Origin: an uncultured Burkholderiaceae bacterium
GTDB taxonomy: Bacteria > Pseudomonadota > Gammaproteobacteria > Burkholderiales > Burkholderiaceae_C
DNA: 23,220 nt
Reading direction: 5' to 3'
Assembly: GCA_938022295.1 (NCBI GenBank)
Contig: CALIDR010000098.1
Coordinates: 1 to 23,220, forward strand
Shown here: positions 7,014 through 16,069 of the stretch, piece by piece
How positions within the stretch are numbered: the stretch's first letter is position 1
Layout: each line of letters opens with the position of its first letter
The notes under the pieces: model-generated
Seen by the model: the letters and a program-made list of their open reading frames with translations, nothing else
Database searches by the model: none
What the model was told of the DNA's origin: nothing
Made by a program: the position numbers and the translations under genes

Positions 7014-8492
7014 ATGACCACGACCGCCGTCCACCCGGTGGACGAGAAGCTGCCCACGGGGCGCCTGGCCGCGCTCGGACTGCAGCACGTGCTGGTGATG
7101 TACGCCGGCGCCGTCGCCGTGCCGCTGATCGTTGGCCGCGCGCTGCAGCTCACGCCCGAGCAGGTCGCGCTGCTGATCTCGGCGGACCTGTTCTGCTGCG
7201 GCATCGTCACGCTGATCCAGTCGCTCGGCTTCGGGCGCCACTTCGGCATCAAGCTGCCGGTGATGATGGGCGTGACGTTCGCTGCCGTCGGCCCGATGGT
7301 CGCGTTCGCCAACGCGCAGCCCGGCGTCGACGGCGCGCGGGCGATCTTCGGCGCGATCATCGGCGCCGGCGTGCTCGCGATCCTGATCGCGCCGATGATG
7401 AGCCGGCTGCTGCGCTTCTTCCCGCCGGTGGTCACCGGCACGATCATCGCGATCATCGGCATCAGCCTGATGCGCGTCGGCGTGGGCTGGGCGATGGGCG
7501 GGCCGGCGCACCTGGCGCAAAGCGTCGACGTGCCCAAGCTCGTCGCGATGGTCGACGGCGCCAAGGAAGCGGCGGCGGCGGCCGGCACCGAACTCAAGCG
7601 CCTGCCGGGGCCGATCCCGATGGTCGACAACCCGAGCTACGGCGCGCTCGACAACCTGGCGATCGCCGCCGCGGTGCTCGTGCTGATCCTGCTGCTCGTC
7701 AAGTACACGCGGGGCTTCGTCGCCAACATCTCGGTGCTGCTGGGCATCGTGTTCGGCTGCGTGATCGCGATCGCGCTCGGCAAGATGCACTTCGACAAGG
7801 TCGCGAAGGCGCACTGGTTCGACGTCGTCACGCCGTTCGCGTTCGGCATGCCGACGTTCGACGTCGTGATGATCCTGACGATGACGCTGGTGATGATCGT
7901 CGTGATGATCGAGTCGACCGGCATGTTCCTCGCGCTCGCGGACATCACCGGCAAGAAGATCGGGCAGCCCGAACTCGCCGCCGGGCTGCGCACCGACGGC
8001 CTGGGCACCGTGATCGGCGGCGTGTTCAACACGTTCCCGTACACGAGCTTCAGCCAGAACGTGGGCCTGGTCGGCGTCACCGGCGTGCGCAGCCGCTGGG
8101 TCACGGTGGCCGCCGGCGTGATCATGGTCGGGCTCGGGATGCTGCCGAAGATGGCGGCCTTCGTCGAGTCGATCCCCACCTTCGTGCTCGGCGGCGCGGG
8201 CCTGGTGATGTTCGGCATGGTCGCGGCCACCGGCATCCGCATCCTGTCGACGGTGGACTACAAGCACAACCGCCACAACCTCTACATCGTCGCGCTGTCG
8301 ATCGGCTTCGGGCTGATCCCGCTCGTGGCGCCGCGCTGGACGCAGCAGATGGCGCACGGCCTGCACCCGCTGCTGGAGTCGGGCATCCTGCTGACGGCGA
8401 TCGCCGCGGTGACGCTGAACCTCTACTTCAACGGCGCCAAGGGCGACACCGCCGGCGCGATCGAGGCGGCGAAGACGGCCGAAGCCCACTGA
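7014..8492 (+). CDS. NCS2-family nucleobase permease (xanthine/uric acid type)
   Basis: A 492-residue polytopic inner-membrane protein of the nucleobase-ascorbate transporter (NAT/NCS2) family, a proton symporter for purines. The family signature QNVGLVGVTGVRSR (348-361), the TM1 QH pair (Q24-H25), and the substrate-binding-region Glu in MIESTGMF (E300) are present. GAGGAG lies about 8 nt before the ATG. The protein is somewhat longer than typical relatives (about 430-460). The excess lies in a hydrophilic stretch at about 165-212, containing an Ala-rich KEAAAAAGTELKR segment. Position between urate hydroxylase and 8-oxoguanine deaminase points to urate, xanthine or 8-oxoguanine as substrate. 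Exact specificity cannot be read from the sequence. Confidence 0.92.
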   Translation: MTTTAVHPVDEKLPTGRLAALGLQHVLVMYAGAVAVPLIVGRALQLTPEQVALLISADLFCCGIVTLIQSLGFGRHFGIKLPVMMGVTFAAVGPMVAFANAQPGVDGARAIFGAIIGAGVLAILIAPMMSRLLRFFPPVVTGTIIAIIGISLMRVGVGWAMGGPAHLAQSVDVPKLVAMVDGAKEAAAAAGTELKRLPGPIPMVDNPSYGALDNLAIAAAVLVLILLLVKYTRGFVANISVLLGIVFGCVIAIALGKMHFDKVAKAHWFDVVTPFAFGMPTFDVVMILTMTLVMIVVMIESTGMFLALADITGKKIGQPELAAGLRTDGLGTVIGGVFNTFPYTSFSQNVGLVGVTGVRSRWVTVAAGVIMVGLGMLPKMAAFVESIPTFVLGGAGLVMFGMVAATGIRILSTVDYKHNRHNLYIVALSIGFGLIPLVAPRWTQQMAHGLHPLLESGILLTAIAAVTLNLYFNGAKGDTAGAIEAAKTAEAH

Positions 8493-8518
8493 CGCTGCCG
8501 GGACGCCACAATGCCCGC

Positions 8519-9883
8519 ATGAGCACGCTGCTCGTCCGCCGCGCCCGCGTCGTCGTCACGATGGACGACGCGCGCCGGGAGATCGCCGACGGCAGCGTGT
8601 TCGCGCGCGACGGCGTGATCGAGGCGGTGGGGCCGGGCGCCGGGCTGCCGGCGACGGCCGACGTCGTGATCGACGCGCGCGACCACGTCGTGCTGCCGGG
8701 GCTCGTCAACACGCACCACCACTTCTACCAGACGCTCACGCGCGCGGTGCCGGCGGCGCAGGACGCCGAGCTGTTCGGCTGGCTGAAGACGCTGTACCCG
8801 ATCTGGGCGCGCCTCACGCCCGAGATGGCGTACGTCTCGACGCAGACCGCGATGGCCGAGCTGCTGCTGTCGGGCTGCACGACGACGAGCGACCACCTGT
8901 ACCTGTACCCGAACGGCGTGCGGCTCGACGACACGATCGAGGCGGCGCGCGAGGTCGGCATGCGTTTCCACGCCGCGCGCGGCGCGATGAGCGTCGGCGA
9001 ATCGAAGGGCGGCCTGCCGCCCGACGCGCTGGTCGAGGACGAAGCCGCGATCCTCGCCGACACCGAGCGCTTGATCGAGCGCTGGCACGACCCCGCGCGC
9101 TTCGCGATGACGCGCATCGTCGTCGCACCGTGCTCGCCGTTCTCGGTCGGCCGCGAGCTGATGCGCGACGCGGCGCTGCTCGCACGCGAGCGGGGCGTGT
9201 CGCTGCACACACACCTGGCCGAGAACGACCACGACGTCGCCTACACGCGCGAGCACTTCGGCTGCACGCCGGCCGAGTACGCCGAGGGGCTCGGCTGGGT
9301 CGGCCCGGACGTGTGGCACGCGCACTGCGTCAAGCTCGACGCGGCCGGCATCGAGCTCTTCTCGCGCACCGGCACCGGCGTCGCGCACTGCCCGGGCTCG
9401 AACATGCGGCTGGCCTCGGGCACCGGGCCGATCCGCGCGCTGCGCGACGCCGGCGTGCCGGTGGGGCTCGCCGTCGACGGCTCGGCGAGCAACGACAGCG
9501 GCCACCTGCTCGGCGAGGCGCGGCTCGCGCTGCTGCTGCAGCGCGTCGCGCATGGCCCGGTGGACGGGCCGAAGGCGATGACGGCGCGCGAAGTGCTCGA
9601 GATCGCCACCCGCGGCGGCGCGCGCGTGCTCGGCCGCGACGACATCGGCGTGCTCGCGCCTGGCATGGCGGCCGACCTGATCGGCGTGCCGCTCGACGGG
9701 ATCGGCATGGCCGGCGGGCAGCACGACCCGGTGGCGGCGCTCGTCTTCTGCCACGTGCCGAAGGTGGGCTTCGGCGTCGTCGCCGGCCGCGTCGTCGTGC
9801 GCGACGGCGAGCTCGCCACCGTCGACCTGCCGCGCCTCGTCGAGCGCCACGACCGCCTGGCCCGGGAACTGGTGGCGCCATGA
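8519..9883 (+). CDS. 8-oxoguanine deaminase (COG0402 amidohydrolase)
   Basis: 454 residues with the mononuclear-zinc amidohydrolase motifs: NTHHHFYQTLTR (H66, H68), THLAEND (H232, E235), WHAHC (H269) and LAVDGSASNDSG (D320). The layout FGWLKTLYPIWARL and SGCTTTSDHLYLYPNG resembles the 8-oxoguanine deaminase/hydroxyatrazine-hydrolase branch (P. aeruginosa Pa0142 type). These enzymes deaminate 8-oxoguanine to urate, exactly the substrate of PuuD encoded two genes upstream, and that supports the assignment. The start is the ATG at 8519; an ATG at 8511 is out of frame. The stop overlaps the next gene as ATGA. Alternatives are other purine or triazine deaminases of the same COG. Confidence 0.85.
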   Translation: MSTLLVRRARVVVTMDDARREIADGSVFARDGVIEAVGPGAGLPATADVVIDARDHVVLPGLVNTHHHFYQTLTRAVPAAQDAELFGWLKTLYPIWARLTPEMAYVSTQTAMAELLLSGCTTTSDHLYLYPNGVRLDDTIEAAREVGMRFHAARGAMSVGESKGGLPPDALVEDEAAILADTERLIERWHDPARFAMTRIVVAPCSPFSVGRELMRDAALLARERGVSLHTHLAENDHDVAYTREHFGCTPAEYAEGLGWVGPDVWHAHCVKLDAAGIELFSRTGTGVAHCPGSNMRLASGTGPIRALRDAGVPVGLAVDGSASNDSGHLLGEARLALLLQRVAHGPVDGPKAMTAREVLEIATRGGARVLGRDDIGVLAPGMAADLIGVPLDGIGMAGGQHDPVAALVFCHVPKVGFGVVAGRVVVRDGELATVDLPRLVERHDRLARELVAP

Positions 9884-10629
9884 CGAAGCAGCGTCCGCCG
9901 CGAACCGAAGCGCAGGTGCGAGTCGACCTCGCCGCCGCGTACCGGCTCGCGGCGCTGAACGGCTGGGACGACACGGTCTACACGCACCTGTCGGCCAGCG
10001 TGCCCGGCGAACCGGGCGTTTACCTGATCAACCGCTTCGGCCTCGCGTTCGACGAGGTCTGCGCGTCGAACCTCGTCGAGGTCGACGTCACCGGACGCGT
10101 CGTCGACGGCTCGGGCGCGCCGGTCAACCCGAGCGGCTTCGCGATCCACGGCGCGGTGCACGCGGCGCGGCCTGACGTCGAGTGCGTGATCCACCTGCAC
10201 AGCCCGTGGGGCGTGGCGCTCGGCGCGCTGCCCGAGGGGCTGCTGCCGACGTCGCAGTGGGCGATGCGGCTGTGGGGGCGCCTGGGGCGCCACGCCTACG
10301 AGGGGCTCGCCCTCGGGCCCGACGAGCAGCAGCGCCTCGTGCAGCGCCTCGGGCAGCTCGACGGCCTGCTGCTCGAGCACCACGGGCCCCTGGTCGTCGG
10401 CCGCAGCGTCGCCGAGGCGTACATGCTGATGCACCTGCTCGAGCGCGCCGCGCAGGCGCAGTTGCGCGCGATGGCCGCAGCACCCGGCCGCGTCACCGGC
10501 GTCGCGCCCGACCTGGCCGCGAAGACCTACCGCCAGTGGGTCGGCGACGGCCGCGAGTGGGACGGCGACGTGGAGTGGCCGGCGCTGCTGCGCCGCCTCG
10601 ACCGCGTCATGCCCGGCTACCGCGACTGA
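9880..10629 (+). CDS. Class II aldolase/adducin-family protein
   Basis: 249 residues. The zinc-binding His cluster of class II aldolases is present: VIHLHSPWG (H105, H107) and LLEHHGPLVVG (H167/H168). The usual catalytic Glu after PSS is missing: the segment reads VNPSGFAIHGAVH (82-94), as in the adducin-like branch. A simple fuculose- or rhamnulose-phosphate aldolase is therefore unlikely; a decarboxylase or an aldolase with another acid group is possible. The start overlaps the deaminase stop (ATGA, 9880-9883), implying translational coupling. Its place between an 8-oxoguanine deaminase and a tautomerase suggests it works on a small carbonyl product, but the reaction is unknown. Confidence 0.85.
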   Translation: MTKQRPPRTEAQVRVDLAAAYRLAALNGWDDTVYTHLSASVPGEPGVYLINRFGLAFDEVCASNLVEVDVTGRVVDGSGAPVNPSGFAIHGAVHAARPDVECVIHLHSPWGVALGALPEGLLPTSQWAMRLWGRLGRHAYEGLALGPDEQQRLVQRLGQLDGLLLEHHGPLVVGRSVAEAYMLMHLLERAAQAQLRAMAAAPGRVTGVAPDLAAKTYRQWVGDGREWDGDVEWPALLRRLDRVMPGYRD

Positions 10630-10653
10630 ACTTCACCTCCGAGGAGACCGACC

Positions 10654-10863
10654 ATGCCCACGATCCGCGTCGAACTGTTCGAAGGCCGCACCGTCGAGCA
10701 GAAACGGGCGCTGGCGCAGGCGCTCACCGAAGCGTGCGTCAGGACGCTCGGCGGCAGCGCCGACGGCGTCGACATCCTCTTCTACGACATCGCCCGCCAC
10801 GACTGGGCCACCGGCGGGCAGCTGTGGAGCGACAAGGCCCCGCCGAAGCCGGGCGGCGGCTGA
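10654..10863 (+). CDS. 4-oxalocrotonate tautomerase-like protein
   Basis: 69 residues, the size of 4-OT subunits, beginning MPTIRVELFEGR so that Pro2 becomes the N-terminal catalytic Pro1 after Met removal. Arg11 (R12 with Met) is kept. The position of 4-OT Arg39 is Asp (D40 with Met) and that of Phe50 is Trp (W51), so the substrate is probably not 2-hydroxymuconate. A GAGGAG site precedes the ATG. It is the last gene of the puuD-permease-deaminase-aldolase strand, 24 bp after the aldolase gene, and may handle an enol/keto step linked to it. The proline-rich C terminus (KAPPKPGGG) differs from classical 4-OT. Confidence 0.88.
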   Translation: MPTIRVELFEGRTVEQKRALAQALTEACVRTLGGSADGVDILFYDIARHDWATGGQLWSDKAPPKPGGG

Positions 10864-10879
10864 GGCCGGCTCGCCGCGG

Positions 10880-10902
10880 TGCCGCTGGCCGGCGGGGCGG
10901 CA
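10880..10902. terminator. Possible bidirectional terminator between tautomerase and lysR
   Basis: TGCCGC (10880-10885) and GCGGCA (10897-10902) can form a 6-bp GC stem in the 49-bp convergent gap. No T-tract is present on either strand, so intrinsic termination is uncertain. Confidence 0.25.
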
Positions 10903-10912
10903 GCGGGCGCGG

Positions 10913-11818
10913 TCAGCCCTTGTCGCCGAGGGAGTCGCGGCTCGCGATCAGGAGGTCGCGGAAGTTCTGCGCCGCCGGCGACAGCGAGCGGTCGGCGTGG
11001 AACAGCAGCGAGATGTCGCGCTCGACGCGCGGCTGCACGGCCGCCCGGGTCACCAGGCCGAGCGCGCGCGCCAGCTTTGACATCGCCGACGTCATCACGG
11101 CGATGCCCAGCCCCGCCTCGACCATCCCGAGGATCGTCAGCGGCAGCGTCACCTCGTAGCGCCGCTCGAGCCGGATGCCCTCGCGGGCGAGCGCGAAGTC
11201 GAGCTGCTCGCGCACCGCGTTGCCCGGCGGCGGCCCGATCAGCGGGACCGGCGCGATGTCGCGCCAGGCGATCTCGGATCGGCGCGCGAACGCGTGGTCG
11301 GGGCGCATCACGACGACGAACACGTCGGTCACGAGCAGCCGCGCGCTGATGTCGCCCGTCGCCCCGGTGTCGGAGCCGACGCCGAAGTCGACTTCGCCGG
11401 TGCGCACTTTCTCGATCACCTCGTGCTCGGGGACGTCGAACAGGCGCACGCGCACCGCAGGGTTCTCTTCCGTGTACCGGCGGATCAGGCCGGGCAGCAC
11501 CAGCGCCGCCTGCAGCGACGACGCGGCGATCGAGACCCGCCCGCGGCCGAGCGTGCGCAGCTCGGCCGAGCTGCCGAGCACGCTGTCGAGGTCGGCCATC
11601 GCCTTGCGCGCCAGCGGCAGGATCTCGGCGCCGGCATGCGTGAGGCGCAGCATGCGCGTGTGGCGGTCGAACAGCCTGAGCCCGAGGTTCTCCTCGAGCT
11701 CGCGCACCAGCGTGCTGACCGACGACTGCGACAGGTCGAGCCGCTCCGCGGCACGCGTGAAGTGCTGCGCCTCGGCCACCGCGATGAAGGCGCGCAGCTG
11801 GCGAAGGGTCACATTCAT
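10913..11818 (-). CDS. LysR-family transcriptional regulator
   Basis: 301 residues, the standard LTTR length. An N-terminal HTH (about 1-60) contains MNVTLRQLRAFIAVAEAQHF and LSQSSVSTLVRELEENLGLRLFDR, the latter spanning the recognition helix and wing. The rest is a periplasmic-binding-protein-like effector domain with RVSIAASSLQAALVLPGL and a PLIGPPPGNAVREQL segment. It is divergent from the ABC importer/deaminase/ubiX operon by 122 bp, the classical LTTR arrangement, and most likely activates that operon in response to its substrate. No strong Shine-Dalgarno is visible. The effector is unknown; a pterin or purine-like ligand is inference. Confidence 0.93.
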   Translation of the reverse strand: MNVTLRQLRAFIAVAEAQHFTRAAERLDLSQSSVSTLVRELEENLGLRLFDRHTRMLRLTHAGAEILPLARKAMADLDSVLGSSAELRTLGRGRVSIAASSLQAALVLPGLIRRYTEENPAVRVRLFDVPEHEVIEKVRTGEVDFGVGSDTGATGDISARLLVTDVFVVVMRPDHAFARRSEIAWRDIAPVPLIGPPPGNAVREQLDFALAREGIRLERRYEVTLPLTILGMVEAGLGIAVMTSAMSKLARALGLVTRAAVQPRVERDISLLFHADRSLSPAAQNFRDLLIASRDSLGDKG

Positions 11819-11827
11819 TGGCGGGAC

Positions 11828-11841
11828 GGATCAATTTATCC
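11828..11841. promoter_or_regulatory. Candidate LysR binding site
   Basis: GGAT-CAATTT-ATCC is an AT-containing inverted repeat in otherwise GC-rich DNA, 10 bp upstream of the lysR start in the divergent intergenic region. A second short repeat, CGAT-GGC-ATCG, is at 11858-11868. LTTR sites are usually interrupted dyads near the regulator's own promoter, so this is a plausible autoregulatory site. Confidence 0.35.
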
Positions 11842-11940
11842 CAGTATGCCCGTTCCTCGATGGCATCGCAGGTGCAACGATTCGGCGACGGTCCTCCAGC
11901 GACCGTCGCGACGACGAGGCACTGGCCGAAGGAGACGACG

Positions 11941-12947
11941 ATGACGCATTCGACGCTGATGCGGTGGGGGCGCGGGCTGGCGGCGGCGCTGCTGTTGACC
12001 CTCGCCGGCGCGGCCCACGCGCAGGACAAGGTGACGGTCACGACGACGTGGTTCGCGCAGGCCGAGCACGGCGGCGTGTACCAGGCGCTGGCCACCGGCC
12101 TGTACAAGAAGCACGGCCTGGACGTGACGATCCGCATGGGCGGGCCGCAGGTCAACGGCCTGCAGCTGCTGCTGGCCGGGCAGAGCGACTTCATCATGAA
12201 CTACGACTTCGCGGTGCTGTCGGGCGTCGAGCGCGGCTTCCCGCTCGTCACCGTCGCGGCGCCGTTCCAGTTCGACATCCAGGGGCTGCTGACGCACGAG
12301 GACGTCACCGACCTCTCGCAGCTGAAGGACAAGACGGTCCTGGTGGCCGGCACCGGCACCACCTACTGGTGGCCGTGGGTCAAGAAGAAGTACGGCCTGA
12401 CCGACGCCCACATGCGGCCGTACACGTTCAACATGCAGCCGTTCTTCGCCGACCGCAACATCGTGCAGCAGGCGTTCCCGTCGTCGGAGCCCTACCAGGC
12501 CCAGCAGCGCGGCCTGAAGACCAACTTCTTCCTGCTGTCGGCGCAGGGCTATCCCCCGTACACGCAGGCGATCACGACGACGCGCAAGATGGTCGACGAG
12601 AAGCCCGACGTCGTGCAGCGCTTCGTGCGCGCGACGATCGAGGGCTGGAAGAGCTACATGGAAGGCGACCCGACGCCGGCCAACGACCTGATCAAGAAGG
12701 ACAACCCGAACATGACCGACGGCCAGCTCGCCTTCGGCATGGCCAAGCTCAAGGAGATGGGCGTCGTCTCCGGCGGCGACGCGGGGCGGCTCGGCATCGG
12801 CATCATGACCGACGAGCGCTGGGAGCGCACCGCCAAGTTCATGGTCGAGTGGGGCCTGCTCAAGCCCGACACCGACTGGAAGCGCGCGTACACGACGCGC
12901 TTCGTGAAGGACCTGCGGATCATGCCCGCCGGCGCGGAGGCCAACAG

Positions 12948-12951
<4 letters not shown>
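11941..12951 (+). CDS. ABC transporter substrate-binding protein, NMT1/THI5-like
   Basis: 336 residues with a clear Sec signal peptide: MRWGR, then a LAAALLLTLAG hydrophobic core and AHA cleavage before Q28. The mature protein has the NMT1/THI5 (SsuA-like) pattern: GGVYQALATGLYKKHGLDVT, LLLAGQSDFIMNYDF, VAGTGTTYWWPW and an ERTAKFMVEWGLL segment. The family includes periplasmic proteins that bind pyrimidine precursors, nitrate, sulfonates and other small ligands. The ATG at 11941 follows GGAGA by 5 nt; upstream in-frame ATGs give no signal peptide. The stop overlaps the GTG of the ATPase gene. Aromatic-rich stretches (YWWPW, NFFLL) suit a flat heterocycle, but the ligand is inferred from the neighbouring deaminase, not read from sequence. 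Confidence 0.92.
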
Positions 12952-13784
<833 letters not shown>

Positions 13785-13812
13785 TCCCCTGGCGCTTCCG
13801 GAGGTCACCGTC

Positions 13813-14646
13813 ATGGCAGCCGCTTCCGCCGTCAACGAAGTCGTCGCCGCCGGGCCGCGGCCGTTCGTCGAGTCGACGCTGGCGCGCGTCGGCGCACCGG
13901 CCGTGCTCGGCATCGCGCTGATCGCGCTGTGGCAGGCCGTGTGCACGTGGTTCGACGTGCCGGCCTACCTGGTGCCGTCGCCGGCCGACATCGCGCGCAC
14001 GCTGGTCGCCGACTGGGCGCTGCTGTCGTCGGCGCTGATGACGACGCTGAAGATCACGTTCGCCGCGTTCGCGCTCGCCGTCGTGCTCGGCGTCGCCGCC
14101 GCGTTCCTGTTCGTGCAGAGCAAGCTGATCGAGGTCAGCCTGTTCCCGTACGCGATCATCCTGCAGGTCACGCCGATCGTCGCCATCGCGCCGCTGATCA
14201 TCATCTGGGTCAAGGATCCGATCCCGGCGATGGTGATCTGCGCGACGATCGTCGCCCTGTTCCCGATCATCAGCAACACCATCCTCGGCCTGCGCAGCGT
14301 CAACCCCGGGCTGAAGAACCTGTTCAAGCTCAACCGCGCGACGCGGTGGCAGACGCTGATGCGGCTGCGCGTGCCCTCCGCGCTGCCGTACTTCTTCGGC
14401 GGGCTGCGCATCTCGAGCGGCCTGGCGCTGATCGGCGCCGTGGTGGCCGAGTTCGTCGCCGGCACCGGCGGCACTGCGTCGGGGCTGGCGTACCAGATCC
14501 TGCAGTCGGGGTTCCAGCTCAACATCCCGCGCCTGTTCGCCGCGCTGCTGCTGATCACCGCCACCGGCATCGTGCTGTTCATCGCGATGTCGGCGCTGTC
14601 GAAGTGGGCGCTCGGCGGCTGGCACGAGAGCGAGATGGACCACTGA
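13813..14646 (+). CDS. ABC transporter permease
   Basis: 277 residues with about six hydrophobic segments, of the SsuC/TauC/binding-protein-dependent permease type. The cytoplasmic coupling loop (LKNLFKLNRATRWQTLMRLR) precedes VPSALPYFFGGLRISSGLAL, corresponding to the EAA region that docks on the ATPase. GGAGG precedes the ATG by 9 nt. Its stop shares one base with the start of the deaminase gene (TGATG), which ties the transporter to that enzyme. A single permease gene implies a homodimeric channel. Confidence 0.93.
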   Translation: MAAASAVNEVVAAGPRPFVESTLARVGAPAVLGIALIALWQAVCTWFDVPAYLVPSPADIARTLVADWALLSSALMTTLKITFAAFALAVVLGVAAAFLFVQSKLIEVSLFPYAIILQVTPIVAIAPLIIIWVKDPIPAMVICATIVALFPIISNTILGLRSVNPGLKNLFKLNRATRWQTLMRLRVPSALPYFFGGLRISSGLALIGAVVAEFVAGTGGTASGLAYQILQSGFQLNIPRLFAALLLITATGIVLFIAMSALSKWALGGWHESEMDH

Positions 14647-16067
14647 TGACGGCGCTCGGGCGTTACCTGGTCCGCGGTGCGGCGGCCGTCGTGACCGGCG
14701 CCGCCGGCGGCGCCGCGCGCAGTGACGCCACAGACGTCCGGCTGGCGGACGGCGTCGTCGTCGAACTCGGCCGCGGCCTCGCGCCGCGGCCCGGCGAGCG
14801 GGTGCTCGACGCGAGCCACTGCGTCGTCACGCCGGGCTGGGTCAACACCCACCACCACCTGTTCCAGTCGCTGCTCAAGGGCGTGCCGGCGGGCCTGGAC
14901 CTGACGCTGATGCCGTGGCTGCAGGCGGTGCCGTACCGCCACCGCGGCGCGTTCGACGAGGCGACGCTGCGGCTCGCGGCCCGCGTCGGCCTGGTCGAGC
15001 TGCTGCTGTCGGGCTGCACGACGGTGGCCGACCACCACTACCTGTACTACCCGGGCATGGCCTACGACGCCTCGGCGGCGCTGTTCGACGAGGCCGAACG
15101 CCTCGGCCTGCGCTTCATGCTGCTGCGCGGCGGCGCCACGCAGGTGCGCCAGGTCGAGGCCGGGGCACCGGCGCACCTGCGCCCCGAGACGCTCGACGGC
15201 ATGCTCGCCGATCTGGAGCGCACCGTGGCGCGCTTCCACCAGCGCGGGACGCGCCCGATGCGCCGGGTGGCCTTCGCGCCGACGACGATCAACTTCTCGC
15301 TGCGCGCCGACGAGCTGAAGCCGGCGGCGCGCTCGGCGCGCGCGCTCGGCGTGCCGCTGCACTCGCACCTGTCGGAGACGGTGTCGACGATCGAGCAGGT
15401 GGGCGAGCTGCACGGCATGACCCCGGTCGAGTTCGCCGCCGAGCACGAGTGGGTCGGCACCGACGTCTGGTTCGCGCACCTGGTGCACGCGTCGCCGGCC
15501 GAGCAGCGGCTGCTCGCCGCCACGGGCACCGGCATCGCGCACTGCCCGCAGAGCAACGCACGGCTGGGCAGCGGCGTGGCACCGGCGCCGGCGCTCGCGC
15601 GGCTCGGCGCACCGGTGTCGATCGGCGTCGACGGTGCGGCGTCGAACGAAGCGGCCGACATGGCGAGCGAACTGCACTTCGCGTGGCTCGTCCACCGTGC
15701 GCACGCCGGCAGCCGCACGCGCGCGCGCCCCGAAGGCGAAGGCGAGGCCGGCGCCGACGCCGTCAGCGCCCACGACGTGATGCACTGGGCGAGCGCCGGC
15801 GGCGCCCGCGTGCTGGGCTTCGACGGCGTCGGCACGCTGGCGCCGGGCATGGCCGCCGACCTCGCGGTGTGGTCGCTCGACGACCCGCGCTTCTTCGGCC
15901 TGCACGATCCGGCGATCGCGCCCGTCGCCAGCGGCGCGCGGCCGAAGCTGAAGTGGCTGCTGTGCGATGGGCGCATCGTCGCCGAGGACGATACGATCCC
16001 CGGTGTCGACCTGGCGGCGCTTCGCGACGAGGCGCGCGCGGCGGTGCGGCGGTTGGCGCAAGGGTGA
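14646..16067 (+). CDS. COG0402 amidohydrolase, probable isoxanthopterin / pterin-6-carboxylate deaminase
   Basis: 473 residues, mononuclear-zinc deaminase: NTHHHLFQSLLKG (H69, H71), HSHLSET (H241, E244), WFAHLVH (H278) and IGVDGAASNEAADM (D329). The stretches VPYRHRGAFDE, VADHHYLYYPGM and LLRGGATQVRQVEAG closely recall the characterised isoxanthopterin deaminase Sgx9339a (PDB 2PAJ); this is from memory, not an alignment. That enzyme acts on isoxanthopterin and pterin-6-carboxylate and not on guanine. A charged insertion (about 354-372, ending EGEGEAGAD) precedes the C-terminal barrel part. The start overlaps the permease stop; ubiX begins 2 bp after the stop. It is distinct from the 8-oxoguanine deaminase at 8519-9883. 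An alternative is another oxidised purine or pteridine as substrate. Confidence 0.85.
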   Translation: MTALGRYLVRGAAAVVTGAAGGAARSDATDVRLADGVVVELGRGLAPRPGERVLDASHCVVTPGWVNTHHHLFQSLLKGVPAGLDLTLMPWLQAVPYRHRGAFDEATLRLAARVGLVELLLSGCTTVADHHYLYYPGMAYDASAALFDEAERLGLRFMLLRGGATQVRQVEAGAPAHLRPETLDGMLADLERTVARFHQRGTRPMRRVAFAPTTINFSLRADELKPAARSARALGVPLHSHLSETVSTIEQVGELHGMTPVEFAAEHEWVGTDVWFAHLVHASPAEQRLLAATGTGIAHCPQSNARLGSGVAPAPALARLGAPVSIGVDGAASNEAADMASELHFAWLVHRAHAGSRTRARPEGEGEAGADAVSAHDVMHWASAGGARVLGFDGVGTLAPGMAADLAVWSLDDPRFFGLHDPAIAPVASGARPKLKWLLCDGRIVAEDDTIPGVDLAALRDEARAAVRRLAQG

Positions 16068-16069
16068 AC

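Noticed and set aside
13965..16061. Long minus-strand frame antisense to the permease and deaminase genes
   Set aside because: Low-complexity shadow composition; the plus-strand genes carry complete catalytic motifs.
14646..16067. Guanine deaminase or a second 8-oxoguanine deaminase
   Set aside because: The motifs between the metal ligands (YYPGM, LLRGGATQVRQ) fit the isoxanthopterin deaminase pattern better, and the 8-oxoguanine role is already filled at 8519-9883.
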